Source: Gammaproteobacteria bacterium UBA3532
GTDB taxonomy: Bacteria > Pseudomonadota > Gammaproteobacteria > Enterobacterales > UBA3532
Length of the DNA stretch: 49,936 nt
Direction: 5' to 3'
NCBI GenBank assembly: GCA_002376965.1
Contig: DFOV01000106.1
Coordinates: 1 to 49,936, forward strand
Under the pieces are notes generated by a model. It saw nothing but the letters and a program-made list of their open reading frames with translations. It was not told the origin of the DNA and searched no databases. This document shows positions 17,654 through 26,401 of the stretch, one piece after another. The translations under genes were made by a program, and so were the position numbers. Each line of letters opens with the position of its first letter. The stretch's first letter is position 1.

Positions 17654-18775
17654 TTAAGCGCCGTTTTTCAATACATTTACGATAGTTTGGATATCACTAG
17701 ACGATAATAAACCATATAGGGGGAGGCACAGAACCTCCATAGCAGCTTTGCGCGACTGGCATAGAGAGTCCCTTGATGCTGACGGTAGTGCGCTATAGCA
17801 TGGATAATCGCTAACTAATGGATAAAAATATTTTCTGGTGAAAATATTGCTTGCCCGCATCCTTTCATGTACTTGATCTCTGCTTTCTCCAAACTCACTA
17901 GCACATATCCTTATGCAAAAGTATTGTTCACTGGCGGTTGCGGAATCAGGCAACGTGACAACCTGAATTCCCTTAGTGTTTTGCAATAAATGAGTATACT
18001 GTTCTCGTATTTTTTTTCTTGCCTGTTGCTCTTTAGCTACTAACGGTAACACTTTTCTTCCCATTGCCGCTTGTAGTTCGCCCATTTTTCCGTTGATTCC
18101 AGGCAGCAAAACTTCTTCCTCATTTTTTATGCCGAAATTCTTGAGGTACTCGATTCGTTCTTTTAGGTTTGGATCACTATAAACTAGAGCGCCTCCTTCT
18201 CCAGTATGGAATAGCTTGGTAGGGTGGAAGCTAAACATTGATATGTCGCCAAAATCAGCGATAGGGTTTCCATTGTAGGTCGTGGTGAAAGCATGAGCCG
18301 CATCGTAGATTACTCTCAAACCATGCCTATCAGCAATCCTCTGAATCTCTTCCACATGGCAAGGTATCCCGTAGACATGAACACCCAAAATTGCGGTTGT
18401 CTTTGCTGTAATTAACCGTTCAATTTTTTTCGGGTCAATTGTTAGTCTGACAGGATCTATATCACAAAATACAGGTGTAATATTATTCCATGCTAAAACG
18501 TGAGTCGTAGCCGGAAATGTAAAGGGAGTAGTAATCACTTCCCCTTGGAGCCTTAGACTTTGTACAGCTGTCATCAGCGCCATTGTGCCATTATTAAATA
18601 GTGATATATTCGGGGCATGTATATAGGACTTTAGCTCTTGTTCAAGCTTTTGATGTTGTATGCCTCCGTTGGACAGCCATTTTGAGGCCCATATATCTTC
18701 TAGGTTTTCCGAATATTCGCTTAACTCTGGAAAGAGTGGACGCGTTACCATTATCGGTATTGTAAAACCAGTCAT
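17654..18775 (-). CDS. DegT/DnrJ/EryC1-family sugar aminotransferase
   Basis: A PLP-dependent nucleotide-sugar aminotransferase of 373 aa. The PLP-binding lysine is K187 in FSFHPTKLFHTGEGGAL, the form found in VioA/FdtB/WecE-type enzymes. D158 in VIYDAAHAF should contact the PLP pyridine nitrogen. The N-terminus (VTRPLFPELSEYSENLEDIW, then WLSNGG) is standard for the family, and ATG 18751 is an alternative start. The likely reaction is glutamate-dependent amination at C4 of a 4-keto-6-deoxy sugar. Both possible precursors are made in this window, by RfbB (dTDP) and Gmd (GDP). With the NeuD-like acyltransferase at 15088-15750 it probably makes an N-acylated 4-amino-4,6-dideoxyhexose. Confidence 0.9.
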   Translation of the reverse strand: MTGFTIPIMVTRPLFPELSEYSENLEDIWASKWLSNGGIQHQKLEQELKSYIHAPNISLFNNGTMALMTAVQSLRLQGEVITTPFTFPATTHVLAWNNITPVFCDIDPVRLTIDPKKIERLITAKTTAILGVHVYGIPCHVEEIQRIADRHGLRVIYDAAHAFTTTYNGNPIADFGDISMFSFHPTKLFHTGEGGALVYSDPNLKERIEYLKNFGIKNEEEVLLPGINGKMGELQAAMGRKVLPLVAKEQQARKKIREQYTHLLQNTKGIQVVTLPDSATASEQYFCIRICASEFGESRDQVHERMRASNIFTRKYFYPLVSDYPCYSALPSASRDSLCQSRKAAMEVLCLPLYGLLSSSDIQTIVNVLKNGA

Positions 18776-19438
18776 ATAATTTCTGCTCTGTAAATTAAGA
18801 AAGAGTCGAGTACTTGGCTTTGTCTAGCTCTGTTTAATCGCAAAGCTAGAACATTCTTGAGTGCCTCTCGCAAGAGGCGCTCAACTCGGATGGAATTCGA
18901 TTATTCGACAATATTGCCCGCATTATCAATAATGCGGGCAATATTGTCGAGACAGAATAGTAAAATATTCGGTGCTTATCTTGTTGTTGGGCGACTTTTA
19001 ATGTTCAGTCGCTGCTCTTCTACTACTGGTTTTACGTACTCAAAATATGTTACATTTCTTGGCCAAAATACTTTCCGAAAACGTATTCTAACTCTTGTTA
19101 AGGTTGGCGGCATATTTTAGCCGGTTGGCAACAAAGCGGTTAGCCAAGTTTTTAATCGTGAATGGTATTGGGATTTTATTTCTTTATAGGCTGTGCATCG
19201 TTCATTTTATTCGCTCTGACTAAGATGCACATTTGTCAAGCCCATCGGTTTTGATCTGAAATCCTACCGTTTAATGATGTATATCGCTTACGCGGTATTA
19301 ACCAGCTGCGTTGGTCACATCTAGGGTGTTGGCAATTAAGACCTGGCAGAGGCGATAAATCAAAGGTAGTCAGGCTTTGTATTGCGGATATATTTTAATT
19401 GTTAACGATGAAAACCTAAGACCACATGGAAAATAGTT
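18776..19438. other. 663-bp gene-poor region between divergent operons
   Basis: This region separates the divergently transcribed minus block (aminotransferase) and plus block (coiled-coil gene), so promoters for both should lie here, although I cannot assign them confidently. It contains a 10-bp-stem hairpin at 18859-18882 (one G-T pair, 4-nt loop) and the 46-bp perfect palindrome listed separately. A 45-codon minus-strand frame at 18976-19113 (MPPTLTRVRIRFRKVFW...) has no recognisable similarity and is probably not a gene. The rest, 19120-19438, is AT-rich without a clear element. Confidence 0.6.
18905..18950. repeat. Perfect 22-bp inverted repeat (46-bp palindrome with 2-nt centre)
   Basis: The arms at 18905-18926 and 18929-18950 are exact reverse complements separated only by CA. 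The inner part contains a GC-rich core (GCCCGC/GCGGGC), so the single strand or the RNA would form a very stable hairpin. Neither side has a run of T, so it is not a typical rho-independent terminator. The hairpin at 18859-18882 lies close by. A structured attenuator, a protein-binding palindrome or a mobile-element trace are possible. Confidence 0.9.
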
Positions 19439-21157
19439 ATGAGCAGTAAGTTGAATGTTTATTGGGTGTGTTCTCTTTTGCCTCTGAAATCAGAAGCGTT
19501 AAAGTTACTATGCGGTGCTTACGGTTTTGACTATATTGAAGGAGAGGTTTTTCAAGAGGATATTCAACATCGGAGCAGTTCTTCGTTATTAGTGAATTCT
19601 AGTAACGTTTCTCTCGTTTATGAGCTGCTGGATCGCCTGCCCGGCCACGTTGGTAGTATAGAGCTCCTTATCATCTATGGTAGACCTGAACTCCTCGCCT
19701 ATCTAGGCAATGGGGATGGAAGTGATATTGCTACTTTGGTTCAGATAGGGCTTCAGTACAATAAAAATACTAATATTGTTGATGCCGAATATCTAGCAAA
19801 GGATTGCACTAGCCTTCAGGCTTGGTTGAAAAAAGCAGGTATTCAGAAAGAGGTAACTATTGATACTAGTAAGTTCCTTGATGTTGTTGATATTGGTGAC
19901 TCTATGGAGAGCATTAGTGCGCAGGCTTGCGAGCTTACTAAACGAATAAATAATGACTCTATCTTTGAATGCTATGAAGAACTAACAGCGATGACCTCGA
20001 TTGGAGAGCCTCTACTACCTGGAGCAAGCCTCAGTCGGCTTACATGTTTGGCTGAGCAGGCCTTAAGCCGTACTTGCGAGCTATCTTCAAACTTACTAGA
20101 AAGTAATGCAGAGCTAGAAAGGAAGCACTTGGTAGCAGAGCAAGCTCAGCAGAAATTCGCGAATTTGGATATGAAATACCGTGAAACGAAGGCGGAGGTA
20201 GAATTATATAAAAGTAGGTTGACAGAGCTAGAGGCAACTTACTCTAAACAGACTAAGAGTATTGAACGGTTGAGGTCCGATAATGAGCTTTTTTCCGTGC
20301 AAGCGAATCAACTAAAAGATGAGAACTTGCAATTCGTCGAGGATGTAAGGCAGCTAAGAGCGGCGGCAGAAACGCAAGTGTCTGAGCTATTAGGCCAAGT
20401 TAACTCTTATAAAAGTGAAGTTGAAAGCCTAAGGGCTCGGTTTGGGAATCAGCAAGAAAGCTTCACGCAGCTTCAACAGGAGTGTAACAATGTTAAGAGG
20501 GAGGCTACCGATCTTGAAACTCAGAATCAGCGTCTGATGGAGCAGATTGAAGCCAGCAAGCGTTCACTTAGTGCTATAGATGGTGCTAAAACTCAAGCCG
20601 AAAGCGAGCTGTCAGATTTAAAGAATAATTACCAAAATGATTTGGCAAAGCTGCGTTTTGATATTGCTGAACTGAAGGAACAGAATGGTGAGTACGAAAA
20701 AAGGAATGTAGAGTTGAAAGCAAAGCTCTCACTCGCCATAGAGGATAAAGATAAAATGTGTGCCCAGCTTCAGGCACTTGAAAAGTCCATAGCAGAAGAC
20801 GTTAAAAGTGAAGAGAAGTATAAGAAAACGTTAGAGGCGCTAGAGAGAAAAATTAAAGATAATGATCAATGCGTTCAGGATTATAAGAAGAAAATCGACG
20901 ACTTAAATTGTAAAGCTGACGAAGCGCATCAAGAGGCACAAAGGCTTGCTGCGAAGCTTAAGTCAAGAGAAGAAGAGAAAGCCCAGCTTGAAGACTCAAA
21001 GTCTACGATGGTTGTGCAAATGGCTGAACTGCAGGAGGAGCTGGAGTACTATTATTCGAAGTATCAAAATGTGGTTGAGCTGGCTGAAAAAACTTCTGCG
21101 ACCAAGTCGGCGCTTTCTTCGGGGCTAGCGCCACAGCTCTTAAAGTTTAAGCGCTAG
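19439..21157 (+). CDS. Long coiled-coil protein of unknown function
   Basis: A 572-aa protein whose family I do not recognise. Residues 1-200 look globular (NVYWVCSLLPLKSEALKLL, IELLIIYGRPELLAYL), and about 205-555 are one long heptad-like coiled coil rich in Glu, Lys, Gln and Leu without proline. The C-terminal segment ELQEELEYYYSKYQNVVEL contains an EYYY motif that recurs in the coiled-coil protein encoded at 22454-24475. There is no signal peptide or membrane span, so it is probably cytoplasmic. ATG 19439 is preceded by a weak GGA. It opens a plus-strand block with a glycosyltransferase, a second coiled-coil protein, a sulfotransferase and an acetyltransferase. A scaffold or length-ruler role in glycan assembly is a hypothesis. 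Confidence 0.82.
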   Translation: MSSKLNVYWVCSLLPLKSEALKLLCGAYGFDYIEGEVFQEDIQHRSSSSLLVNSSNVSLVYELLDRLPGHVGSIELLIIYGRPELLAYLGNGDGSDIATLVQIGLQYNKNTNIVDAEYLAKDCTSLQAWLKKAGIQKEVTIDTSKFLDVVDIGDSMESISAQACELTKRINNDSIFECYEELTAMTSIGEPLLPGASLSRLTCLAEQALSRTCELSSNLLESNAELERKHLVAEQAQQKFANLDMKYRETKAEVELYKSRLTELEATYSKQTKSIERLRSDNELFSVQANQLKDENLQFVEDVRQLRAAAETQVSELLGQVNSYKSEVESLRARFGNQQESFTQLQQECNNVKREATDLETQNQRLMEQIEASKRSLSAIDGAKTQAESELSDLKNNYQNDLAKLRFDIAELKEQNGEYEKRNVELKAKLSLAIEDKDKMCAQLQALEKSIAEDVKSEEKYKKTLEALERKIKDNDQCVQDYKKKIDDLNCKADEAHQEAQRLAAKLKSREEEKAQLEDSKSTMVVQMAELQEELEYYYSKYQNVVELAEKTSATKSALSSGLAPQLLKFKR

Positions 21158-21186
21158 GCTGGTCGACGCTAGACGCAGGAGGCGCA

Positions 21187-22452
21187 ATGACTCAAACGCT
21201 AATTGCTGCTATTGATCCGGGCCTCACTCAGGCTTCGGGGCATCATGCTGGGTTCGCACAGGTGTTGAGTGACACGGTTCTCTCTTCAGGCAAGAGCGTC
21301 AGGGCAACTATATTCTGCCATAAGAGCTTTTCTGGCGCGTCTTTACTAGCCGCGCGTGATAGCAATATAAATTTTGAATCCGTTTTTTCCTGCCAGTTTT
21401 ACCGTAAAAGAGATGCACACGCCACCTTTGCCGACAGCATAGATAGAATTTCGAACCTTGCCAATGAGTATACGGAAGTCTTGCGTCAATTAGTTGATAC
21501 GACTACAACTCCCGTTATTTTACTTTTTCATACGCTTGATTGGCTTCATGCTGCGGCCCTGGCCAAAGCCCTGAAGCGGACGAAGGTTCTGCAGCAGAGG
21601 CGTTTTAGGTGCTTGGTTTTTTTAATGTTTGGCTATAGGGAAGAGGGGACAACGCAACGGTTGGCAATTAGACGAGCCGTGAATTTTCGGGTTAGCTTTC
21701 GTGAGTTACTTAGTCTAGATAAAGTAGATGCATTTGCGTCAGACCTTGAGATTTCGCAGCAATACGTAAAACTCCTCGATTGGGCTAATCGAATTCCAAT
21801 TCATCCGTGTTTTTTCTTTGATTCCAAACAGGCACATAGAGCGGTTAATGAAAAGTGTTCGACTAGTAGACAGGCAAGTGTATTGCTTTATATTGGCGAT
21901 GCCAAACGAGAAAAAGGCTTTTGTGCTTTGCCTGAAGTAATACGTGCTTTGCCCTCCATACAAGGGGGGAATATTCGGTGGGTGGTGCACTTTACCTTGC
22001 ATAGCCAAGACCGAGAGTTAAATGAGGTAGCAAGTAGGGTACGCGATCTCTGTTCGCAAGCAAGCGGTGTCGAGCTAATAGAAGAGTTTATTAGCGATAA
22101 TCGGCTGCACGAACTTATGGCCGAAACGGGGGGGATATTGCTAAATTATTCCGCTCAACATTATCAATATAAGAGCTCTGGGATACTATGGTTAGCCGGC
22201 CTGCACAATGTAGTTGTGGGGCTTATGGAAGAGAGTTGGTTGCGAAGAGAGGCTATCCGTTTGGGAATCAATAGAGTTTATATTGACAAGGCTGGTCCGA
22301 AGCAGATTCTACAAGAGTTGGTTAACCGTATCAGAACCGCCGAAGCAGAACCGGCGACTCCAACCATGGCCGACTATTCTCAGGCCATTTTTTCTTCTTT
22401 TGGTGACTGGTTGTTACAGCAGTGCAGAATGACTTCTAGCGAAAGGTGCTAA
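21187..22452 (+). CDS. Putative GT4-like glycosyltransferase
   Basis: A 421-aa protein with a GT-B-like layout. The N-terminal half has strands such as RATIFCHKSF and VILLFHTLDWLHAAALAKAL. The C-terminal half opens at VLLYIGDAKREKGFCALPEVI, a typical first strand and loop of a GT4 donor domain, continues with RWVVHFTL and GVELIEEFISDNRLHELMAE, and ends with a diverged donor-site region (GGILLNYSAQHYQYKSSGILW). The EX7E motif is not clear, so activity and donor are uncertain. A strong GGAGG site precedes ATG 21187. It lies between the two coiled-coil genes, 29 bp after the first and 1 bp before the second, so the three products probably act together. Confidence 0.68.
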   Translation: MTQTLIAAIDPGLTQASGHHAGFAQVLSDTVLSSGKSVRATIFCHKSFSGASLLAARDSNINFESVFSCQFYRKRDAHATFADSIDRISNLANEYTEVLRQLVDTTTTPVILLFHTLDWLHAAALAKALKRTKVLQQRRFRCLVFLMFGYREEGTTQRLAIRRAVNFRVSFRELLSLDKVDAFASDLEISQQYVKLLDWANRIPIHPCFFFDSKQAHRAVNEKCSTSRQASVLLYIGDAKREKGFCALPEVIRALPSIQGGNIRWVVHFTLHSQDRELNEVASRVRDLCSQASGVELIEEFISDNRLHELMAETGGILLNYSAQHYQYKSSGILWLAGLHNVVVGLMEESWLRREAIRLGINRVYIDKAGPKQILQELVNRIRTAEAEPATPTMADYSQAIFSSFGDWLLQQCRMTSSERC

Positions 22453-22453
22453 T

Positions 22454-24475
22454 ATGCAGGATTTGTTGGCAAATAAAATGGTGGAATGTATACAGGCCAG
22501 AGGCGATACATCCACAGTTATTGTAATCGGATGCGATATTCAAGCGGCGTCTTTGAAGTCGTTAGCGGAGGAAGCAAAACGCGTTATTTGCTATGAGCTT
22601 ATACCAAAGCATGCATCCAAGCTGCAGAAGCAGCTTGCTGGTGAAGGCGGGCTGACAGTTCATAATAAAGTTATTGTGGGGAGTGGGAACCAGCCCTCTC
22701 AAAATGTCTATTTGACCAAGCCTCAAAAGTATACCAGTCTGCACAAGCCAGCAGAGTTGCTCTCCAAGTTTCCTAACCTTCAGTATGAAGAGCTATCTAT
22801 TGACTCTGAGCTGCTGGGGAAAGTTGTTGAAGCATTGCCTGTGGAAGAAGGAGAGTCTTTGGCTTTAATGTTAAACCTCAATGGATTTGAGCGTGATTTG
22901 ATTACGGAAGCTAGCAACGACACCCTGAGTCGATTCAACTCTGTATTTGCCATCGAGCCGCTTGATGGGATTTTTGACGGTGGGGTGTTGAAAGCGGCGG
23001 TTGAAGATAAGCTTTCTGATTTATGCTTCCGCCGCCAGACAATTGAGGTTACACCTATTTACGAGCTGGCTGAGTATCAGTTTGATAGCCAGTCTAGAGA
23101 AGTCGCATTGCTTAAATCTGAACTCGCTGAGTGGAAGCAAAAGGTCATAAAGCTTGAGGCAACTACCCGCGAAAAAGAGCAATACCTGGAGCAGCGTGAG
23201 CAATCGTTGAAAGAGAGCAATGCGAAGTTAAACGAGGCCCATGAAACAGTTACTAACTTGCAAAAAGAGCTGAGCGAGTCGTCCAACTCGTTGAGTGACA
23301 TGCAGAAACAGTATTCGGAAACTATCAGTGAATTGGAGATGCAATCTAGTAAGGTTTCCGCCTTGGAGGCTGAGTTAGATGGAGCGAAGCACCAGGGCGC
23401 GCTAAATGGGGATAAGTTGGCGCAAGTATCGCGTGACTATCAATCTCTAGAAGACCAGTTTACCGAGATGAAGTCAAAGTATAGCCAGAGTCAGCTTGTC
23501 GCAACCAATGTACGTAAAGAGTTGGATGCAAAAAATGCCCAGGTTTCTGAATTAGTAAAAAGCGTCGACATACTTTCTTCTGAAAAAAGTGGTTTGGTGA
23601 AGAAGGCTAGCCAGCTTGAAACAGAAAAAGCAGGCTTGGAAGAGAAATTGAAAAATGTGCAACAAGCGTTAGTCGAAGCCGAGAGAAAAGAGAAGGAAGA
23701 AGAGAAAAATAGAGCACACTGGCAATCGCTGCATGACAAAATGCAAAAGCAGTGTGAGCAAATGTCTAAAAAGCTGGAAAAGGTTGAGGGTGAACATAAG
23801 TCATTAACAACTGAAATCTTAAATAAAAATGAAACCATAGAGGCTTCAGATAGAAAGATCAGCGAGCAAGGGGCACGGCTTAAGCAGTGGAAGGAAGAAA
23901 GCGACAAGCTTGTAGAAGAGATAAATAAGTTAACTACAACGCTCACTGAAAAGGACGAGTTGGTACTCGAAGCGCAGCTCGATCTGGAGCAAGCCACCCA
24001 GCAACTAGAATCTCGGGATACTGAGTTGGAGTCTGTGAAGGCTGAGCTTAAAGACTTGCAAGTCGTATTGAGAGCCTCCCAAAGTGAAGTGGAAGAGCTG
24101 ACCAAACAGCGGAACAATGCTCGTGTTCAATTAAAAGATGTTCAGCGCAAACATGAAGCCGCCGCTAGGCAATTAGAAAATGCACGAAAGGAGCTTGGCG
24201 TGGCTAAAGGGGAACTGGCGGATACGCGTAAAGTGTTGAAGATGAATACGAAGTTGCTAACCAAGTCTTCGATTGATTTAGATGGGCTACGTGATAAGTA
24301 TCGTGATAAAGAAGCGAGTGAGAAGAAGCTGATCGATCTAATCAGTCAGCTCCGGGGCAAGCTGGAAACGGCAGCTGAATATTATTATTTACTGGAGAAG
24401 TCTTACCCGGAAGTTGCAGAAAAGCTAATGTCTGTTGAGTTGGTTAGTAATGAACATGAGGCTGAAAATGCATAG
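22454..24475 (+). CDS. FkbM/methyltransferase-like head fused to a long coiled coil
   Basis: A 673-aa two-part protein. Residues about 18-210 resemble a Rossmann methyltransferase of FkbM type (TVIVIGCDIQAASLKSLAEE, then RVICYELIPKHASKLQKQL). The glycine-rich SAM loop is degenerate, so catalysis is doubtful. Residues about 215-640 form an almost uninterrupted coiled coil, approximately 60 nm long if fully helical (0.15 nm per residue). The C-terminus contains EYYYLLEKSYPEVAEK, which shares the EYYY motif with the protein at 19439-21157. The arrangement recalls WbdD, where a methyltransferase head and coiled-coil ruler set O-antigen length; this is an analogy, not demonstrated homology. It starts 1 bp after the previous gene and overlaps the next by 8 bp. 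Confidence 0.78.
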   Translation: MQDLLANKMVECIQARGDTSTVIVIGCDIQAASLKSLAEEAKRVICYELIPKHASKLQKQLAGEGGLTVHNKVIVGSGNQPSQNVYLTKPQKYTSLHKPAELLSKFPNLQYEELSIDSELLGKVVEALPVEEGESLALMLNLNGFERDLITEASNDTLSRFNSVFAIEPLDGIFDGGVLKAAVEDKLSDLCFRRQTIEVTPIYELAEYQFDSQSREVALLKSELAEWKQKVIKLEATTREKEQYLEQREQSLKESNAKLNEAHETVTNLQKELSESSNSLSDMQKQYSETISELEMQSSKVSALEAELDGAKHQGALNGDKLAQVSRDYQSLEDQFTEMKSKYSQSQLVATNVRKELDAKNAQVSELVKSVDILSSEKSGLVKKASQLETEKAGLEEKLKNVQQALVEAERKEKEEEKNRAHWQSLHDKMQKQCEQMSKKLEKVEGEHKSLTTEILNKNETIEASDRKISEQGARLKQWKEESDKLVEEINKLTTTLTEKDELVLEAQLDLEQATQQLESRDTELESVKAELKDLQVVLRASQSEVEELTKQRNNARVQLKDVQRKHEAAARQLENARKELGVAKGELADTRKVLKMNTKLLTKSSIDLDGLRDKYRDKEASEKKLIDLISQLRGKLETAAEYYYLLEKSYPEVAEKLMSVELVSNEHEAENA

Positions 24476-25421
24476 CTTTCGGCGCTTGCAACAAAGCCTG
24501 GGAGAGGCGCTTGAACTAATCGAGCAGCTGCCAGAGTTGTCTGGTTCGGCTGGTGATAGGACTAATCGCAACCGGATCGGTGTAGAGCGGCAGTTTAACA
24601 AGGCCAAGCCGCTGTTGGAGCAGTGTAGTGCCGTTTGCAAAGATTATGACGCGGATAAACCTAAGCTAAGAACCATTCATCACCTGGCATGCAGTGGCGG
24701 AACATTAATAGCCAAGTGCTTGTCGGCGTTACCTAATGTTTACCTGCTGAGCGAGGTACATCCATTTACTCAGTTGCACTTGGGTGGGGAAGGAGCCAAG
24801 CCGCGTTTCTCTCCATCGGATATTTCGACGTTGGCCAAGTTTGCCGGTATTCCAGGGCAAGTTGAGTTGGCGAAAAAATTGTTTCAGAAATCTATTAGAG
24901 AAACCTATGAGCATGTTAGCTCCTATGGGGGAGACTTGATTCTTCGAGAACATAGCCATTCAGATTTTTGTGTCGGTGGTGAGAGTCAAGAGCGTTCCGT
25001 GCTGTGTTCATTGTTGTGTGAAGACTATGAGCTATTACCTTTGGTTACAGTAAGAGATCCCGTTGATGCATACTTATCTCTTGTAAACAATGGGTGGAAG
25101 CATTTTGAGCCATTTACGTTTGATGAGTATTGCAAGCGTGTCTTGAAGTTTCTAGATGCTTTTGATGGGGTGAGTATTTTCAAATATGAAGACTTTGTTG
25201 CCGAGCCGATTGTTGAAATGCAGAAATATTGTGATGTACTTGAGCTGCCATTTGATGAGCGTTTCGAGGATGTTTTTAATGCGTTCACAGTAACTGGTGA
25301 TAGTGGCCGAGGAGGGGAAGATATCGAGAGTAAAAGCCGTAGGCCGCACTCAGGCGAATTTGATAAAGAAGTGCTTGAGTCAGAGTCCTATCGTGCTATT
25401 GTTGAGATTCTAAATTATTGA
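24468..25421 (+). CDS. Sulfotransferase-like P-loop protein
   Basis: A 317-aa putative PAPS-dependent sulfotransferase. Residues 69-83 (TIHHLACSGGTLIAK) form a P-loop-like 5'-phosphosulfate-binding motif, followed by LSALPNVYLLSEVHPF. RDPVDAYLSLVNNGW at 196-210 fits the 3'-phosphate-binding motif, and IFKYEDFVAEP near 245 is a common sulfotransferase C-terminal motif. The start ATG 24468 is supported by GAGG 6 bp upstream and overlaps the previous gene by 8 bp; ATG 24456 is an alternative. The PSB loop differs from the usual PKTG/KNAG form, so the acceptor class is uncertain and another small-molecule role cannot be excluded. Confidence 0.72.
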   Translation: MHSFRRLQQSLGEALELIEQLPELSGSAGDRTNRNRIGVERQFNKAKPLLEQCSAVCKDYDADKPKLRTIHHLACSGGTLIAKCLSALPNVYLLSEVHPFTQLHLGGEGAKPRFSPSDISTLAKFAGIPGQVELAKKLFQKSIRETYEHVSSYGGDLILREHSHSDFCVGGESQERSVLCSLLCEDYELLPLVTVRDPVDAYLSLVNNGWKHFEPFTFDEYCKRVLKFLDAFDGVSIFKYEDFVAEPIVEMQKYCDVLELPFDERFEDVFNAFTVTGDSGRGGEDIESKSRRPHSGEFDKEVLESESYRAIVEILNY

Positions 25422-25486
25422 TATTCATTGAAAGCGGTATATTCCTGAACTAAATATCCTTATGTTTGAGTGCTTTGGCGGTAGTA

Positions 25487-26248
25487 ATGATCGAAAGTAA
25501 GCTTGATTGTTTTATGTATGGAAAGTCAATGGGGAAGGTTTGTGCTTTAGCTGTTGGCTCTAGGGAGCTAGCGTCTTTGGGGATTGCACACCATATTTCA
25601 TTTGAAAAAAACCAACTCTTTTTCGAGAGGAATACACGAATTCAAAGCCCTTATATTTCGCATGGTGGGCGGAGCTTTATGGGGATGTACTCCTACATGG
25701 GAGATGGGGGCTATATTAAGGACCGAACATTTATAGGACGATACTGCTCTATTGGTCGAAGGGTTAGCCTAGCCGCCGCAGGGCATGGTTTAGATTGTTT
25801 ATCTACTTCTGGTGGAAACTGGCGTGGCGCTAAGGCTGGGCCATACACAGAAAAAGAGCAAGCGGAGCTAACGGGCCATTCTCGCAACGTATCATATACG
25901 CCTAAAAGTACGGTTATTAGGAATGATGTGTGGATTGGAGATGGTGCTGTTGTATTACCTGGCGTCGAAATTGGAGACGGGGCGGTTGTCGGAGCCAATG
26001 CGGTTGTAACGAGAGACGTTAAGCCGTATGAAATAGTTGGTGGCGTTCCCGCTAAGACTATTCGTTTTCGGTTTAGAGATCAGTATATTGATAAGTTAAT
26101 GGAAAGCTCTTGGTGGAACTTGGATTCTCAGCTGCTAAAGACTATACCTACCGACAATGTCCTCAAATTTCTAAATGCGCTGGAGCGAGTCGAAGAAGTC
26201 GGTAATGCTGTTGAAACTACTTATAAATATCGACAGGGGGGCTCTTGA
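25487..26248 (+). CDS. CatB-like hexapeptide-repeat acetyltransferase
   Basis: A 253-aa left-handed beta-helix acyltransferase (xenobiotic acetyltransferase/CatB group) likely to acetylate a sugar hydroxyl or amine from acetyl-CoA. Hexapeptide turns run from about residue 62 (GRSFMGMYSYMGDGGYIKD, FIGRYCSIGRRVSLAAAGH), are interrupted by the usual loop, and continue as NDVWIGDGAVVLPGVEIGDG and VVGANAVVTRDV. VGGVPAKTIRFRF is the standard family C-terminal turn. H110-like AAGHGLD may hold the catalytic His. The start is uncertain: ATG 25487 was chosen, but the frame also allows TTG 25466, and neither has a strong ribosome-binding site. It ends the plus-strand block begun at 19439. Confidence 0.82.
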   Translation: MIESKLDCFMYGKSMGKVCALAVGSRELASLGIAHHISFEKNQLFFERNTRIQSPYISHGGRSFMGMYSYMGDGGYIKDRTFIGRYCSIGRRVSLAAAGHGLDCLSTSGGNWRGAKAGPYTEKEQAELTGHSRNVSYTPKSTVIRNDVWIGDGAVVLPGVEIGDGAVVGANAVVTRDVKPYEIVGGVPAKTIRFRFRDQYIDKLMESSWWNLDSQLLKTIPTDNVLKFLNALERVEEVGNAVETTYKYRQGGS

Positions 26249-26401
26249 TTAAGAGCAAACTAAACCCGTTCACAAGCCCTCATCTTGTTGCTCTAAACTC
26301 GTTCCGCCGGTTAGGAGAGTGACATTCGGTATTCCTGATGAATTGCAACTGCTCCAGGGCGGATTAAGCCACGCTAGGAGCCGCAACTGCAACTAGTTGA
26401 G

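Noticed and set aside
18976..19113. 45-codon minus-strand reading frame (MPPTLTRVRIRFRKVFW...)
   Set aside because: No recognised motif and no ribosome-binding site, and the surrounding sequence is non-coding in character; length alone is not convincing.
18857..19120. 87-codon plus-strand reading frame spanning the palindrome
   Set aside because: It runs straight through the inverted repeats and has no protein-like pattern or start signal, so it is a chance frame.
23491..24117. 208-codon serine-rich minus-strand frame opposite the coiled-coil gene
   Set aside because: It is the antisense shadow of a Glu/Lys-rich coiled coil, which naturally gives Ser/Phe/Leu-rich open frames.
25477..25484. 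GGCGGTAG, which matches the core of the ops/JUMPstart antitermination element
   Set aside because: Eight bases are expected about once per window on both strands by chance, the conserved T at position 11 is missing, and the site lies directly before a start codon inside an operon rather than in a long leader.
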